Source: Helopsaltes ochotensis (Eukaryota > Chordata > Aves > Passeriformes > Locustellidae). From it: a DNA stretch of 64,000 nucleotides. The stretch covers positions 2,152,173 to 2,216,172 of the forward strand of contig VXBM01000010.1 of assembly GCA_013400155.1 (NCBI GenBank). The letters are read 5' to 3'. A program made the translations under genes and the position numbers. Within the stretch, counting starts at the first letter, position 1; each line of letters begins with the position of its first letter. This document shows positions 50,401 through 61,889 of this stretch, one piece after another. The notes below the pieces were generated by a model, which did no database searches, was not told the DNA's origin, and worked only from the letters and a program-made list of their open reading frames with translations.

Positions 50401-52505
50401 TGTGTGGGTCGAATTCCTAGTAGAACCTTGCTGGTAAGTCATCTCCACCCTCTGGTACCTGGCTACGTATCCATATATGGGCAACAACATAAAGTTCCTA
50501 ATTACTCTGTTTGGTATAAAATTTGGTTTATAGTAAGAGAAAGAAGAGTGTAAATTATTTATAAGTTAATTATGGTAAAATAGAGAACTGCCAGGTTTGT
50601 AGGATGCTGTTCATTTTTTATAGGTAATGCATTTCAGTTATTTATAAATAGTTTGGAAATCCCAAACAAGTGATTTGGATGACACAGCAAAGCTCAGAAG
50701 TTGATCATCCTCTAATTTCACTATGTGAAGGTACACTGGAGCCATCAGGGATTGTCACATCATTCCAGAGTTTGCACCAACAGGATGTAAGTGTTTCCTT
50801 GTCAAAGAGATGCTGGATTTGCCTCCATGCTGCTGATGCAGCAGTATCTGCATTTGGAGATGATCTAGAAATTATTGTGACTGGGGTCTAATTATGCCCA
50901 GACTCCCAGGCTCTGACACATTTCGATTGGAGTAACGGATCAGCTTCCCTCACACCATCCATCTTTCCCTGTTCTAGGGAGGAAAATGTAATGCTGGGCC
51001 CAGCAGCTTTCTGTCTGTTTTCACTGCTGTTCTGATAGCCTTCAAACATTTAAAAGTTTTAGTAGTTTTCATCCAATTCTCTGAGGATTTGAAATGGAAT
51101 AAGATCTAGACAGTTTAAAATAAATAAAAAACCCACCCCAGATCTGTCCTAACTAGTTTACACATTGAAAAGACAGCCATGTGCTGAATAGGTTCTGAGA
51201 TAGTGCTAGAAAGAAACACCTTTTTTCCCCATGTGCTAAAGTCAAGAGATTTGCACATTTCTCCTTCCCAAGGAGCTGTGTACAGAATGGAATGGCTTTG
51301 CCTGCTGTTGGAGTAGCTGGCAGTATCTGCACTCTTTAGGAATGCTTGCAGCCATTCCACCTTGGTCTGTGATCCTCATTGGCCTACATTAAGGACTTAA
51401 GAAGAGACATAGCACAGCAGGCCTGGAATTCTGCAGAAGGTAGAATATGTAGTTTAAAAGTCCATTCTCTTCCCCTTAGATCAAATAATTTGTGTTGTGG
51501 TGCTGAAAATGCAAAGCCAAGGTTTGCAGTGATCAGATATTGACGTGATGCTTTCTATTACCCATCTCTCTCTCTTAAATTTTTGCTTAGTGTTACTTTA
51601 TGCTGCCTTCTGATATGTCTTTTCCATTTTAAAAAGGAAAGTGATATATCCTTCCTTTCTTCCAGATAACCCCACAGGGGAGGGGCAATTACACAGCTTT
51701 TCCACTTGAGAAAGGTGACGAGAGAAGTACTGCCTCTGCAAGAGGCAAATCCGCAGGGAAAAAAGTATAAGCAGACACATTGAGCTCATCAACTCCCAAG
51801 AGGAGATGTGGCCCCTAATTGCCTATGAGACACTACAAAGCTCCTATCCTTTTGAAACAGCTCCAAAAGTTGCTGCAAAGCACTTCCTGAGATCACCAGT
51901 GTGAGACCAGCCTCCAAATCTGAACATCAGCTTAGTCGACTGGGAAAACAGCCTGAGAGTGAAGATGCTCCAAAAAAGCTAGGAGCTGGGGCTGAATTAA
52001 CCCCATAAACCAGTTTTAAATTGGTATAACAACATGGATTATTACTTCTGATTTTGTGAAGTACGAGGTAGCTTTATATTAGCCTAATATAGCTGTTAGG
52101 ATTATTAATAAGCAGAACGATATATTATTGTTAATAATTTCTTAGAGGGAAAATTAAATAAAGATTGTCAAAATCCTATATGCTAGAATGAAGTCTCTTT
52201 GATATGATTATCACATATCTTTAACAGTATCTCCACAGTTTAACAGCAGAAGATGCTCTAGATCATCAGCTACATTACCAGTTACACAGACAGGATTCCC
52301 CTGTCAGATCCCAGCACAGGGAGTTAGGAATTTTGCTCTGCCATAGCAAAAACCAAGAACTTTGTCACTGACAACTTTCAAGTATCTTGCCTTTCTCACA
52401 AGATATTAGGCAAGAGTCTGAGATTTCAGCGCAAATGTCAGGTCTACAGGTATGCAATTAGCAACTTGATCCTCCTTTATATAACTTTAAGCCAACACAA
52501 TGCAA
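47435..52505. other. Unique A+T-rich sequence with a short direct repeat
   Basis: About 5 kb without recognised genes or repeat families. A 12-bp direct repeat is listed separately. A further complex A+T-rich stretch lies at about 52010-52240, with repeated TTATTAATAAG- and GTTAATAATT-like cores, and may be regulatory. Confidence 0.45.
48497..48541. repeat. Direct repeat of AGTTTAAACTCA
   Basis: AGTTTAAACTCA occurs at 48497-48508 and 48530-48541, 33 bp apart. The second copy is extended to the perfect palindrome GAGTTTAAACTC, and an ACTCAATA segment is also repeated. It is a small local duplication that can form hairpins. Confidence 0.8.
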
Positions 52506-52507
52506 AA

Positions 52508-52927
52508 TTAGTAAGAAGCTAGATATCCAGTCTGAAAATTAGGTCTCCTCTCTATTTGCTTTGATATTTTTTCCATTAAAAAAAATGAAATTAGTTGAAG
52601 TGTTACTGCAATATGCTGAGAGTCTACTAAGTGCCTGCTGTATTTGTTGAGTTTCTCAAATGGCAATTGAAAGTACTGTAAAATATTACGCTCCTGAGGC
52701 CAAGAGCTGAGATGGTTGGTGATGGAGCTTTCTAGAAGAGCTTTTAGGCGATAAGCTACTATACATGTCATAAAAAAAGGAGCTGTTTTAGTCAGTATAG
52801 CTGAATTTATGTATGTTTGAGAAGAATAAGGAATAAAATAATTCAGAAATTCTGAAAGAACTTCAGGCTTAATACATGCCATCACTGTTTGGGGGGAGGG
52901 GGTAATTTTTATTTTATATGCTTTCAA
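52508..52927 (-). other. 139-codon open frame of unknown status
   Basis: A single minus-strand frame runs 139 codons from MKAYKIKITPSP to a stop at its left end, long for A+T-rich DNA where stops are frequent. The product would be rich in Ser, Ile, Leu and Phe, with no signal peptide, domain or repeat I recognise. There is no homologous repeat context, and I see no promoter or splice evidence. It could be a decayed exon or retrocopy, but chance remains the best explanation. Confidence 0.12.
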
Positions 52928-53077
52928 ATAATATGAAAATCCTCATTTACAGGTTTTAATTTATTTTGCTTTAAGTAATGTGAAAATACTTCACCCACAA
53001 GATACCTCGGGGATGCTGAAAGCAGTGGAGGAGCTTTGCTGGAGCAGCACCAGACACGATGGATGTCCTTATCTGTG

Positions 53078-53094
53078 CTGCCATCTAATGGCGC
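53078..53094 (-). promoter_or_regulatory. CTCF-like binding motif
   Basis: The plus strand reads CTGCCATCTAATGGCGC, the reverse complement of GCGCCATTAGATGGCAG, close to the CTCF core variant CCA(C/T)TAGATGGCAG. The forward motif is on the minus strand. Surrounding sequence (52985-53135) is locally richer in GC and CpG than its A+T-rich flanks, as often at bound sites. Unscored visual match. Confidence 0.4.
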
Positions 53095-53164
53095 ACCAGC
53101 CTCTGTGGGCGAGGTTCTCCGGAGTTAGTTACTTAAAAGAAGCTTTGCATTTGCATTCATAGAG

Positions 53165-53478
53165 ATCAAGGTAACAAAACCAGTGCATGCAATACGTCCC
53201 GTGCCTCCCAGAAACAGGGCAAAATCCAAGAGATGAAACCATCACCATATTAACTCACGCTGCATAAAGTTTGAGACTGTTCGAGAACTTCTACATTTTT
53301 GTTTGAATTTCTCAAGACTGAGAAATAATAAGCTTTATCTCTGTAAATGTGGATGAGAATTTAGCTTAACTTTTTAAAAGCATTTTCCAGACCTATTGCG
53401 CCCAACACTTCCTAAGGACAGGCTTCTGCATTTCCCAGATATGACAGACACTAATTTCTAACTACCCCCCTCCAAGAA
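53165..53478. other. Unique sequence, nothing recognised
   Basis: About 310 bp between the CTCF-like motif region and the CR1 copy, without recognised features. Confidence 0.5.
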
Positions 53479-53888
53479 CCATAGAATCATAGAATGGTTT
53501 GGGTTCAAAGGAACCTTAAAGATCACCCAGTTCCAACCCTCTTCATGGGCAGGGACCCCCTCCATTAGACCAGGCTGCTGAAAGCCCATTCAACCTGGCC
53601 TTGAACACCTCCAGAGATGGGGCATCCACAGTGTCTCTGGGCAATCCGTACCAGTGTCTCACCAACCTCACAGTAAAAAATTTCTTCCTAATATCTAATT
53701 TAACCTACTCTCTTTGAGTTTTAAACCTTTATCACTTGTCCTGTCACTAGGACCGTGCACTTGGCCTTGCTGAAATTCATGAGGTTGCCATGGGCCCACT
53801 TCTGCAGCTTGCCCACGTCCCTCCCCATGACAGCCCATCCCTCAGATATGCCAAGTGCACCACTCAGCTTGGTGTTGTCTGCAGACCC
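53479..53888 (-). mobile_element. CR1 LINE with large internal deletion
   Basis: On the plus strand it begins with the inverted tail ACCATAGAATCATAGAATGG, then the CR1 3' region in reverse (CCTTAAAGATCACCCAG, CAACCTGGCCTTGAACAC, TTTCTTCCTAATATC). At about 53745-53760 it jumps to the polymerase region. Read on the minus strand, that part gives SADNTKLSG, a decayed form of the CR1 reverse-transcriptase motif FADDTKL, followed by KLQKWAHGNLMNFSKAKC. Normally several hundred bases separate these segments, so a large internal stretch is deleted. The second catalytic aspartate is replaced by asparagine. The element cannot encode an active polymerase. Confidence 0.9.
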
Positions 53889-53889
53889 A

Positions 53890-55000
53890 CTCTCAGCTCC
53901 TGCATGAGCCAGCCAGGCTGCAAGTTATCAAAGCCCTGAGTAGTGTTTGGGAGCATGGAATGGAGAGATAAAACAGCAGAAGTAGGAGGCATCAGAACAA
54001 ATGGAAAATTTAGGTAGTTAAAGTCAAACCCCTGTACCAGGAGACAACCATAACTGGTCAGCATTCCTCCAAATTGTTCTTGTTGAAAAAGCAGAGGTTA
54101 AGGAGGCTACTGAAATAATGACTCTGAGATGATACTAAATGTGGCATTGATGAGATATGATCATGCAACAGGAGACTGTGAGCATCTACAAAGGTGACAG
54201 AACATAGAAAATTGACGGTCCCTAAAGGAACAGAACATTAGATTTAGGTCATCCTAGATAGCATTTGCTCTGAGAAATGCTAAAAGGGTGAAATCTGATT
54301 ATGGATTACCAGGCTGAGGGCTGGGAGCAGCTAAAGCCCCTAATCCCAGAGGAAGAATGCAGGAGCTGTAGAAGCCATTAATACATTGACCATGAGAAAA
54401 AGCATGCTGTGAGGGTGCAGTGAGACCCAGTCTGTGGCAGGAATAGGAGTAACAATGAACTCTTCCTGCCTGGTAAGGCTGTGCAGCCTCCCAAAGTGAT
54501 GTCCCCAGGCCCCTACCACTCCCAAAGGAGCTGGAGAAGAGGAACCAGAGGCAGAGCCATCCTACACAGGCACAGCCTGAGGAAGGAAATGGCTGAGGAT
54601 ATAGCAAAGCTCAGAGAAGTAAACTGGAAAAAGTCCAAAGCCAACACTAGAGTTGGGACAAGATTTTTGGCAGAGAAGCTTCCAAAATAATAAGAAAGTA
54701 TCACCACACACATATATTTCATACTGAGGCACCTGGCAGTCTTCTCAGAGGCCTTAGACAATGGGCCTTCAAAATGAATTTGTTAAATAACATGGCATTG
54801 CATGTATGTGAGCACACTTAATAATAACTCTGCCTGCTCTTAAATAAAAGCTCTGCCTGCTGCTTTTGCAGGACAGCAGTCACTGCTTGGTGTTGAGCTC
54901 TGAGGAAGTACCACAGCAGGTGATACTCAAATTTGCCAGTTATTTCTAGACTGTGCTTCTGTTCTCACAGGGAGATCACACCTTCAACTGCCACCAAATA
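53890..55000. other. Unique sequence, nothing recognised
   Basis: No repeat family or exon recognised. Overlapping 61- to 102-codon frames on both strands at 54299-54761 are unidentified. Confidence 0.5.
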
Positions 55001-55001
55001 A

Positions 55002-55004
<3 letters not shown>

Positions 55005-55046
<42 letters not shown>
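55005..55046. repeat. (AT)21 microsatellite
   Basis: An uninterrupted AT dinucleotide array of 42 bp. The perfection and length predict high length polymorphism and possible assembly or sequencing error in repeat number. A 112-codon frame reading through it (54953-55291) is an artefact of the repeat. Confidence 0.97.
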
Positions 55047-55048
<2 letters not shown>

Positions 55049-55291
55049 CTTATACATTCCTTCCTTTTTTTGCTGCTCCTCTACCCTTATAGGCTCCCTT
55101 ATAGTAGAAAAACAAAATACATATATATCTGTATTCAGAACCCATTAAAAACTCACAAACACATCAGATTTTACTGTTTTTCAGTAGCATCTATTTCTTT
55201 TTTTTTCCTTTTTACAAGAATTATAGAGGCTGAAGAGCCTCAGCTGAACTTTTATAGAGTGGAAAGTTCAGGGAAGAATCTTAGAACCTGA

Positions 55292-55480
55292 GATCCATGG
55301 AGTCACAGTACTGCAGGAACACTCATGTTGGAGGGCCTTTGGGAGACCTCTAGTGCAACCTCCTGCTCCTTGGGGTCAGGGCACTATCCATTCAGGTCCC
55401 ATAAACATCAGTTGTGACAGGCACAAGGTGTTTCTGAGCAGGCTGCTCCAATGCTTAATTAATCTCACAAACGAGTCAAT
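55292..55480 (-). mobile_element. Old CR1 LINE 3' fragment
   Basis: On the minus strand it shows, in order, GTGAGATTAATTAAGCATTGG, a GGAGCAGCCTGCTCAGA block, GGAGCAGGAGGTTGCACTAG, GGTCTCCCAAAGGCCC and a decayed terminal TACTGTGACTCCATGG. The order matches the CR1 3' end but with many substitutions and small gaps, so it is an old copy. Confidence 0.65.
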
Positions 55481-55481
55481 A

Positions 55482-57410
55482 ATTAGGTAAATATCAATGG
55501 GAAGATGCTGACACATGATATCAGAGCAGCTGCTACGCGTGTGGTTACACTCTTAAAGGGTACCATTCCAATCTTCTTACAGTATGGTTTTAACTCATAG
55601 GCATGTGCACAGAGGCCAGATTTTAATGTATTAGCAGTGCTAACTTGTCATTGGTACTGAATTATATTCTTGCTGTAGTTCAGAAGGGTTGTATTTCACC
55701 TAAACTTATCCATTCCACCTGTAAGAGGTAAAGCCAGAAAACTTTATTACTGTGTTGAGAAGTAATAAAGGTATACAGACCAATAGAGAACTTATTAGTG
55801 TGTAACCCTCACATTTGTAGCTGTGTTTTCTCCAGAATTCCCCAGCTGGAAAAATCAGGTTGAGCTAACCTGGGGCTCCCAGACCTGTGCCTGCAGCCTG
55901 GACACTACATTAAACAACTCTGCCAGCACACAGTACCTCTGCTTCATGTTGTGTAAAAACACCAGGTTTTGTGAAAGTTGAATTGTTGGGATAGATTGAA
56001 AGATTTGCAACAGGTTGTGGGTGAAAACTGAAATGTTGTTATGTAAAGGTGCTGCTGAAACCCAGAAGGAAGTGAAAGAAATTAAGCCCAAGTTCCTTGT
56101 GCTGGTACAACTTGGTGGATATAGGAGCACACAGGCTGGCTTGGTGCTGTACAAGACCAGCGTTACAGTCAGAGCTGTCTGCTTCCAGACTGTGAATTCT
56201 GTTCATCTAGGACCCTTCTCTGCTAGTGGGAGAAGTCTTTCCAGACACTGGGAAAATACTCAAAATCTGGAGACAACTGTGTGGTGTTACATCATCACAA
56301 CCCCTGTTTCTTACTGGACTTGAACAATCACTTGAAGGTATTGATTCTTGTTCCCCATTTCTGTGATTTTTCTCTTCCCACCATCTCCCTTCTACTTTCT
56401 ATTGCTAATTACCCTATTTTTTTTTAATTGAGAGTTTATAATAACTAGTGTTAATTTGAAAACCCAAATAATTTATCCTGGACTTCTTAATAAAGAGGTA
56501 TGGATGTATTATGTTTGTTTTGCTTTATTTTGTTGGTTTTGCTGTGGGTTTGGTTTGTTTGGTGTTTTTTTTCCTATTCTTAAGGTGACTTCTGAGCACT
56601 CTCAATCATGGTGAAATGCGGAAAATAAGGACATCAAATATTGTAAAGTTTTTTAACCCAGAAGGCAAACAAAAAGTACTCAAAGCTCAATGGCACTTAA
56701 GCCTCATTATTTTTAAGCTGATCTTATGCTACCTTGTAGTCTAACTCACCATATTTAATGCCAAATACTGCAGTAACTAGCTAAAAAGGGCACTCATCCA
56801 GGGGTGTGGAAAAGAATATGCCAGCCAGATGTCGTCCCAGGCCAGAAAATGAAGCAGCACACAGCAGGGAAAACGAAGCAGCTCCTCTAGGTCTGAGATG
56901 TCTGGTGCAGCGCCTGCTGGGCATTGTGCCAGAAAACAACAGCTTAAAGTGGTTTTCCCGGTTCTCACTCCTGTTCCCTCTTTTTTTCAGCATGTTTTCA
57001 TGTTAGGATTTTACAGATGAAGCTTTTGATTCACAGTCCACCACTCAACTTGTTGTCTTTCCTTTGTCTTCTCTATCCCAGATGCCAGATGGTGGTCCCT
57101 TTTTAAGCAGAGAGACTTATTGAATATAACAGGAAGTAAAGGGAAATTACTTTCCAAAAGGACAAGGGAGGAGAAATATTTATGAAGACAGAGTATTCCA
57201 GAGCCCCAGTACAGTCCAGACCAAGATTAATATTTTGCACACCATGTTGTTCGGTGAGAAGCCTAGTAATACCTCCAAGCCCCCCACAGTCAAGGGAAGG
57301 TCCAGTCAAAGACACTGATATGCAGCAGTTGTCTACAGGTTTTGGGGTCATCACAGAAGGAAGAGACAGAGAATCAGCAGGGCTTGAGCACCACAACCCA
57401 GGACTTCCCT
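55482..57410. other. Unique sequence with T/G tract
   Basis: No repeat family or exon recognised. Frames at 56015-56323 (plus, 102 codons) and 55855-56154 (minus, 99 codons) overlap on opposite strands. A T/G-rich tract is listed separately. Confidence 0.5.
56511..56573. repeat. T/G-rich low-complexity tract
   Basis: About 60 bp of T runs broken by G or GG (TTTTGTTGGTTTTGCTG, GGTTTGTTTGGTG), similar to 20351-20407. Simple sequence. Confidence 0.7.
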
Positions 57411-57414
57411 GCCT

Positions 57415-58375
57415 GTGTTAAGGACCAGATGTGCTACTAGAAAAAACTATGTACTTGTATGCTATAGCTGTGAGACATCAGCAAGATCCTTTTCTTGGGA
57501 CTGGTCAGAAAGTTTAACTAGGAGAAGATTAGCAGATGCATTACTCAAATCAGGTGAAATTTCTGTCTCCACATATGTCCAGCCCTGTGCTTTGGTGATC
57601 CTGCTTCTTTCTTGTGGCAGGGATTAATCTACCCTGTGTCCAGTACCATCAGAACTACAAGTTGTCCCAGTACCTCAGTTATGTCCTCTTTACCAGACAG
57701 AAGCAGAAATTTGTCTGCTGGTCTCAAATCTTCATCAGCTTCATCAAAGCATGAGCCTCAGCCACATTTTTACCTTGGCTATTCAACATGCTAAAATCCC
57801 AGATGAATCACTGAGAACCTGGTGCCATGGCAGGCTTATGTCAATCTAAGCATGAGCCGCTGTCAAGAGGAGCAGCCCTCCCTGCCCCTGCCTGCTCCCA
57901 TCACCTCACCAGTACTTACACTGGTGCCTGTCTATGTGCACAGTCAGCTTCACCATGGAGCTGGTCCAACCCACTTTACAGCCACATGATTATCAGTGCC
58001 AAAATGCATTTAGGAGCACCAGCTTGGGGACTCAAAGGGAAGCCTGTAGTGAATTGACATATTTTGTTCAAGCACCCTACAATGACTGTGTATGCAGAGT
58101 TAAGCCTGGTAAATCCTGATCCCACTGGTGACATTGTGCATAGTCTGGACAACCCACTCAGGTCTCGCACAGGTGGTCCAAAACACCTCACAGGTGTCAG
58201 ACATGAAGGACACTTGCTGTGAAGTCCATCTCTGCGTCACCACTAAGACCACTGAATATGCAGAGACTGTACTGGACAGTCTGACCACTGAGCAGGATGC
58301 ACTGGATGTGCCCATTGCTCCCAACACATGGCAGGATCTCTCATTTATCGATGGGAATGGCAGCTCCTCCTAGGA
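57415..58375 (+). other. Run of overlapping plus-strand frames, unknown
   Basis: Successive plus-strand frames stay open over nearly 1 kb: 57415-57627, 57612-57794, 57827-58057, 57934-58119 and 58128-58373, in changing frames. The 58128 frame (81 codons) has a cysteine pair and acidic, threonine-rich composition (TCCEVHLCVTTKTTEYAETV). This could be a frameshifted pseudogene or unrelated open sequence. I recognise no family, no polymerase or zinc-finger motif and no flanking splice pattern. Confidence 0.15.
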
Positions 58376-58464
58376 CAACACCACCTCCACCCATGATTCT
58401 GCCTGCAGCATCCCAAATTTCCTACCTGTAGCTGACTGTCCTCAGGACTTTCCTGAAAGCAATT

Positions 58465-59890
58465 GCTGTGGCATCAGGTGAGTCAGACACAGATGAGTCA
58501 GCTGTAAATTCTACCCGAGGCAGGGAAGAGAGATGACTTGGACTACAGAGGTTTTTTAATCTGACAACAAAGCCTTCCATACGTCTGGAAGATGAAGCTA
58601 CTAAAATAAATATGACAAAAATGTGTAAGTAGGAGGGTCATTCATTGTTAGTACATAGCAAGCTGCCTCCATTTCAAGTTTTGAATCAAGATTTTTCAGC
58701 AAAGCAATAGTTTGTCTTGATTGAGGCATTTCTAAGTGCAGTGGTATGTGCACAGAGACTGTATCACAGCATGTAAAACCCAGTCAGCCCTGAAAGACAG
58801 GCTTTAGCAAATCTACCTGCTGTTGTCCAATGAGGAATTGCCCCTAGCTCTTCCCTGCACCTCCCTGCCAGGACTTGGTAAGCCTATCATGGGGCTTACA
58901 GAAGGGAGTTTGCCACTTATATTTAAAAAGTCCTGATTGTTAGAAACTGGCAATTAGGATGAGTATACAGGGTCATCTAGTGACTCCTCTGAGAGCATTA
59001 ATGTCTGCAGAGAAGTTAGGAAGGAGGGGAAGAGCCACAAAAGAGTTAGGAGGGAAAAGAGGAGTCATGACTTGGGAAAAGCAACTTAAACTGAAGGAAG
59101 GGGATTTACTTGATTTAATTTACCAGAGCCCTCCAGACAACTCACAAAGCAGCCTGGCTTCCAGATGATGTAATATATGTTATGCAAATGCAGTATAATT
59201 AACATTATTTGACTGGAAAAGAAGTATTTCCAAGTTTCATTAGGCTTATAAGGAAAAAAAAAACCTATTTTAGATTAATATTCCTGAGCAAAGATAGAAT
59301 TGTGGATTCAGAGTAGATGTTTGCCATGGCAAGTTATTTATGTATAGATGCTAGTGAAATTACTTGAAGGAGGCAGGGGAAGCAAACAACCTTTGGCCAA
59401 ATGTGAAGAACATGAGCACTGAGCACCATGCTTCCCTCAATATGTTATACATTCCCTCAGTTTCCATTTTATCAAAGCTTGATTAAATTTAAGGTTCACA
59501 AGAAACATGGGATTGAGTCCCAGCAAAAGGATATTTTCCCCTTATTTTCCTGAGCAGTATGCAAGCAGGAGCAGCGAAAACAATGAAAAACCAAGCTGCA
59601 CCCTTTTGCTCTGCACAACTTCCTGAAATTTCTCCTGGGTCAGATAAACCAGGCTACAGAAAAACACAGGTCAGGGTTAAAATGGCTTCTGCTAGGATGC
59701 TGTGGAATTTGGAAACAGTCATATTTTCACATCATCTGCTTCTTTTCGATAAATTACTTCATGACCTGGGTGTGTAAAAAGATGTAATGAGAAAATGTAA
59801 AATGAAAATCCTTCTAGCCTTCACTAATCTCACCAGAAAAGCAACAGAAGTCTTGTTTTAAACTAAGGAAGGACAGAAAGCACTAAAAGC
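58465..59890. other. Unique sequence, nothing recognised
   Basis: No repeat family or exon recognised. Two short plus frames (58959-59168, 59559-59777) have no known domain. Confidence 0.5.
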
Positions 59891-60680
59891 TGCATGGAAA
59901 TGGCCCAGAACAGCAGAGGATTTGGACAAGAAGCTTTCAGGGCTGCAAGCGGAGGCCTGGCTGGGGACGGCAGAACCAGCTGCTTTGTCACTGCCCTGGG
60001 GCAGCAGCCGACCTTCACCCAGAGCAGCACATGTGTCAGCGCCCGCCAGACCGGCTCACCCGCTCGGATTAACCAGTTCAAACTGCGTATTTGGAATAAA
60101 CCGCAGGAACTTTCCTGGAGGGGATTAACGAGTGCCTGCAGTGCCTGTCCTGACCTGAACGCAGATCTGCGGGCATCCCCGGCATCGCAGCTGCAGCGAA
60201 CAGCTGAGAAGGGCTCACGTCTTCATCAGGCACCAACCAAAAATGTGGCAGACAGGACGGCACTCTGCGAGGAGCGATGCCAGCTGGAGGTTTTCATTCC
60301 CACCCCAGTTGTCACGGCCCTGCCTGAGGTCACCACGCTGCTGCCACTCACTTCTCCACTCGCCCACCAATGGAACAAAAACAGGGAGTTGTGTCACGGG
60401 ATGGGAGGAAGGCCAACACTCCGTCCAGGCAGCAAAAGGACAACCCACCGACAGAGGCTCAGAGGGAGCTGCGATATCCCAGAGATGATGTCCGCCCACA
60501 GTCCAAGAAGTGCCCGAATCTGTTTTCATTTAAACCAGTTTTGCAGTCTGGACTGGACTGGGACTGCACTTTACGTGGCCTACACAACCCGCTCTGCCCT
60601 GCAGGAGATGACAGACAAGCCACGAGTGGTTGGCAGCCTCAGAGCGACTGCAGATGCCCAAAGACCAGGGTGAAGCCTGC
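59890..60680 (+). other. CpG-enriched block with a 259-codon open frame
   Basis: The longest open frame in the window (59894-60673, plus) runs MEMAQNSRGFGQ... to a stop, with no signal peptide, membrane segment or domain I recognise. Its composition is rich in Ala, Arg, Ser, Thr and Cys, as expected of translated GC-rich DNA. Frames in the other plus phase (60370-60756) and on the minus strand (60215-60529) are also long, so openness may simply reflect low A+T. The block holds roughly two dozen CpGs, well above the window background, so a small CpG island or promoter is at least as likely as a coding exon. Coding status is doubtful. Confidence 0.2.
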
Positions 60681-61795
60681 TCACTTCTTTCTTTCTGTGA
60701 CTCTTCCCACGGCTGACTGGATCACTTGGTGGTTTCTATGTCCCTTCCCTGCCTAGAGGCAACGTCAGCTTCTCCATACAGGCTGAACAGGCTTCACACA
60801 CTTTCTCTGGAGTCTGGAGTAGCTTCACAAACCTTGGAGCTGTGCGAAGATACAGGAAATGTCCTGCTGGCTGCTGCCACCACCCAGGATGCAGGGTGAT
60901 GGTCTGTGAAGTCAATCAAATGGAAGGTGCTGGTGGGAACCTTCAGAAGGAATCCTGGGGAAGGGGGGAACCTACTCGTTACCAAACATTGCAGCATCTT
61001 TGTGGGTTTTTCCTCTGTTTCCTCATGTTCCCTGCTTGTGTCCTGCTGCCACCAGTCTGTGCAATTCCAGAAATTAAAGTTGGGGCTTTTTTCAGGTGAA
61101 TCTTGGGGAGATAGAAACAAAGCTCCCAAAAGCATAATTTCCTCAGTGCAGAACTGTACCTGTGGACTGATGATCACTTGCATGCACACGCATGGACATT
61201 GCAGAATGCTGACGCATTGCTCTTCTGTAGCTGCTTTGGGACAGGAATACATTAGTTCACACCAGAAAAAACCCCAGCACTAAAGGAAAGCTGTGCAACA
61301 GAGGGACGTTGCACTTAAATAATGTTTGGGGTCATCCAAGGAAGACAGACAGGATGGAGGGCAGGTAGAGCATGTACAGCGTATTTCTTATTATCCTCTT
61401 GTGATGTTCAGCAATTTACAAAGGTAACAAACCAGTGCCAGATTCAGACTGTCTCACCAGAATCTGACACAAGGTTACGAACCACAAGGTAAAAAATCAA
61501 ACACAATGGCCTCACCTTCTTGATAAAAATATGGGAGTGGTTTCTTTATATCTCATCCGCCCTTAAGGGAAGAGATACATGGTCTGGGGCAGCAGAACTG
61601 GAAACTGTTCCATAGGAAGTAATATAATCCAAAGTCCTACGTATTTTTAAGCTGTTCAGCCCTGCCCCCTCATAAAGCAGGTATTTCAGTATGCGGCACT
61701 TGTGTTAATTGAATGCCCTCTTAAACGCAAATGAGGAAAGCCACACTAAAGTCTCTCAAAGTTCCAGATAAGATCTGCAGCTGGTATAAATAAGC
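60681..61795. other. Unique sequence, nothing recognised
   Basis: Frames of 152 codons (60794-61252, minus) and 125 codons (60906-61283, plus) overlap on opposite strands; neither resembles a known protein. No repeat family recognised. Confidence 0.45.
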
Positions 61796-61889
61796 AAAAT
61801 GTCACTAAGGCCAAAAGGAATCGCTGTGTTCCTCTCTCTCCTGCCGCTGCAATCCCTGAACTTGACCCTACATTTCCATGCTCCTACAA

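Noticed and set aside
54953..55291. 112-codon plus frame.
   Set aside because: A large part is translation of the AT microsatellite (alternating Ile-Tyr).
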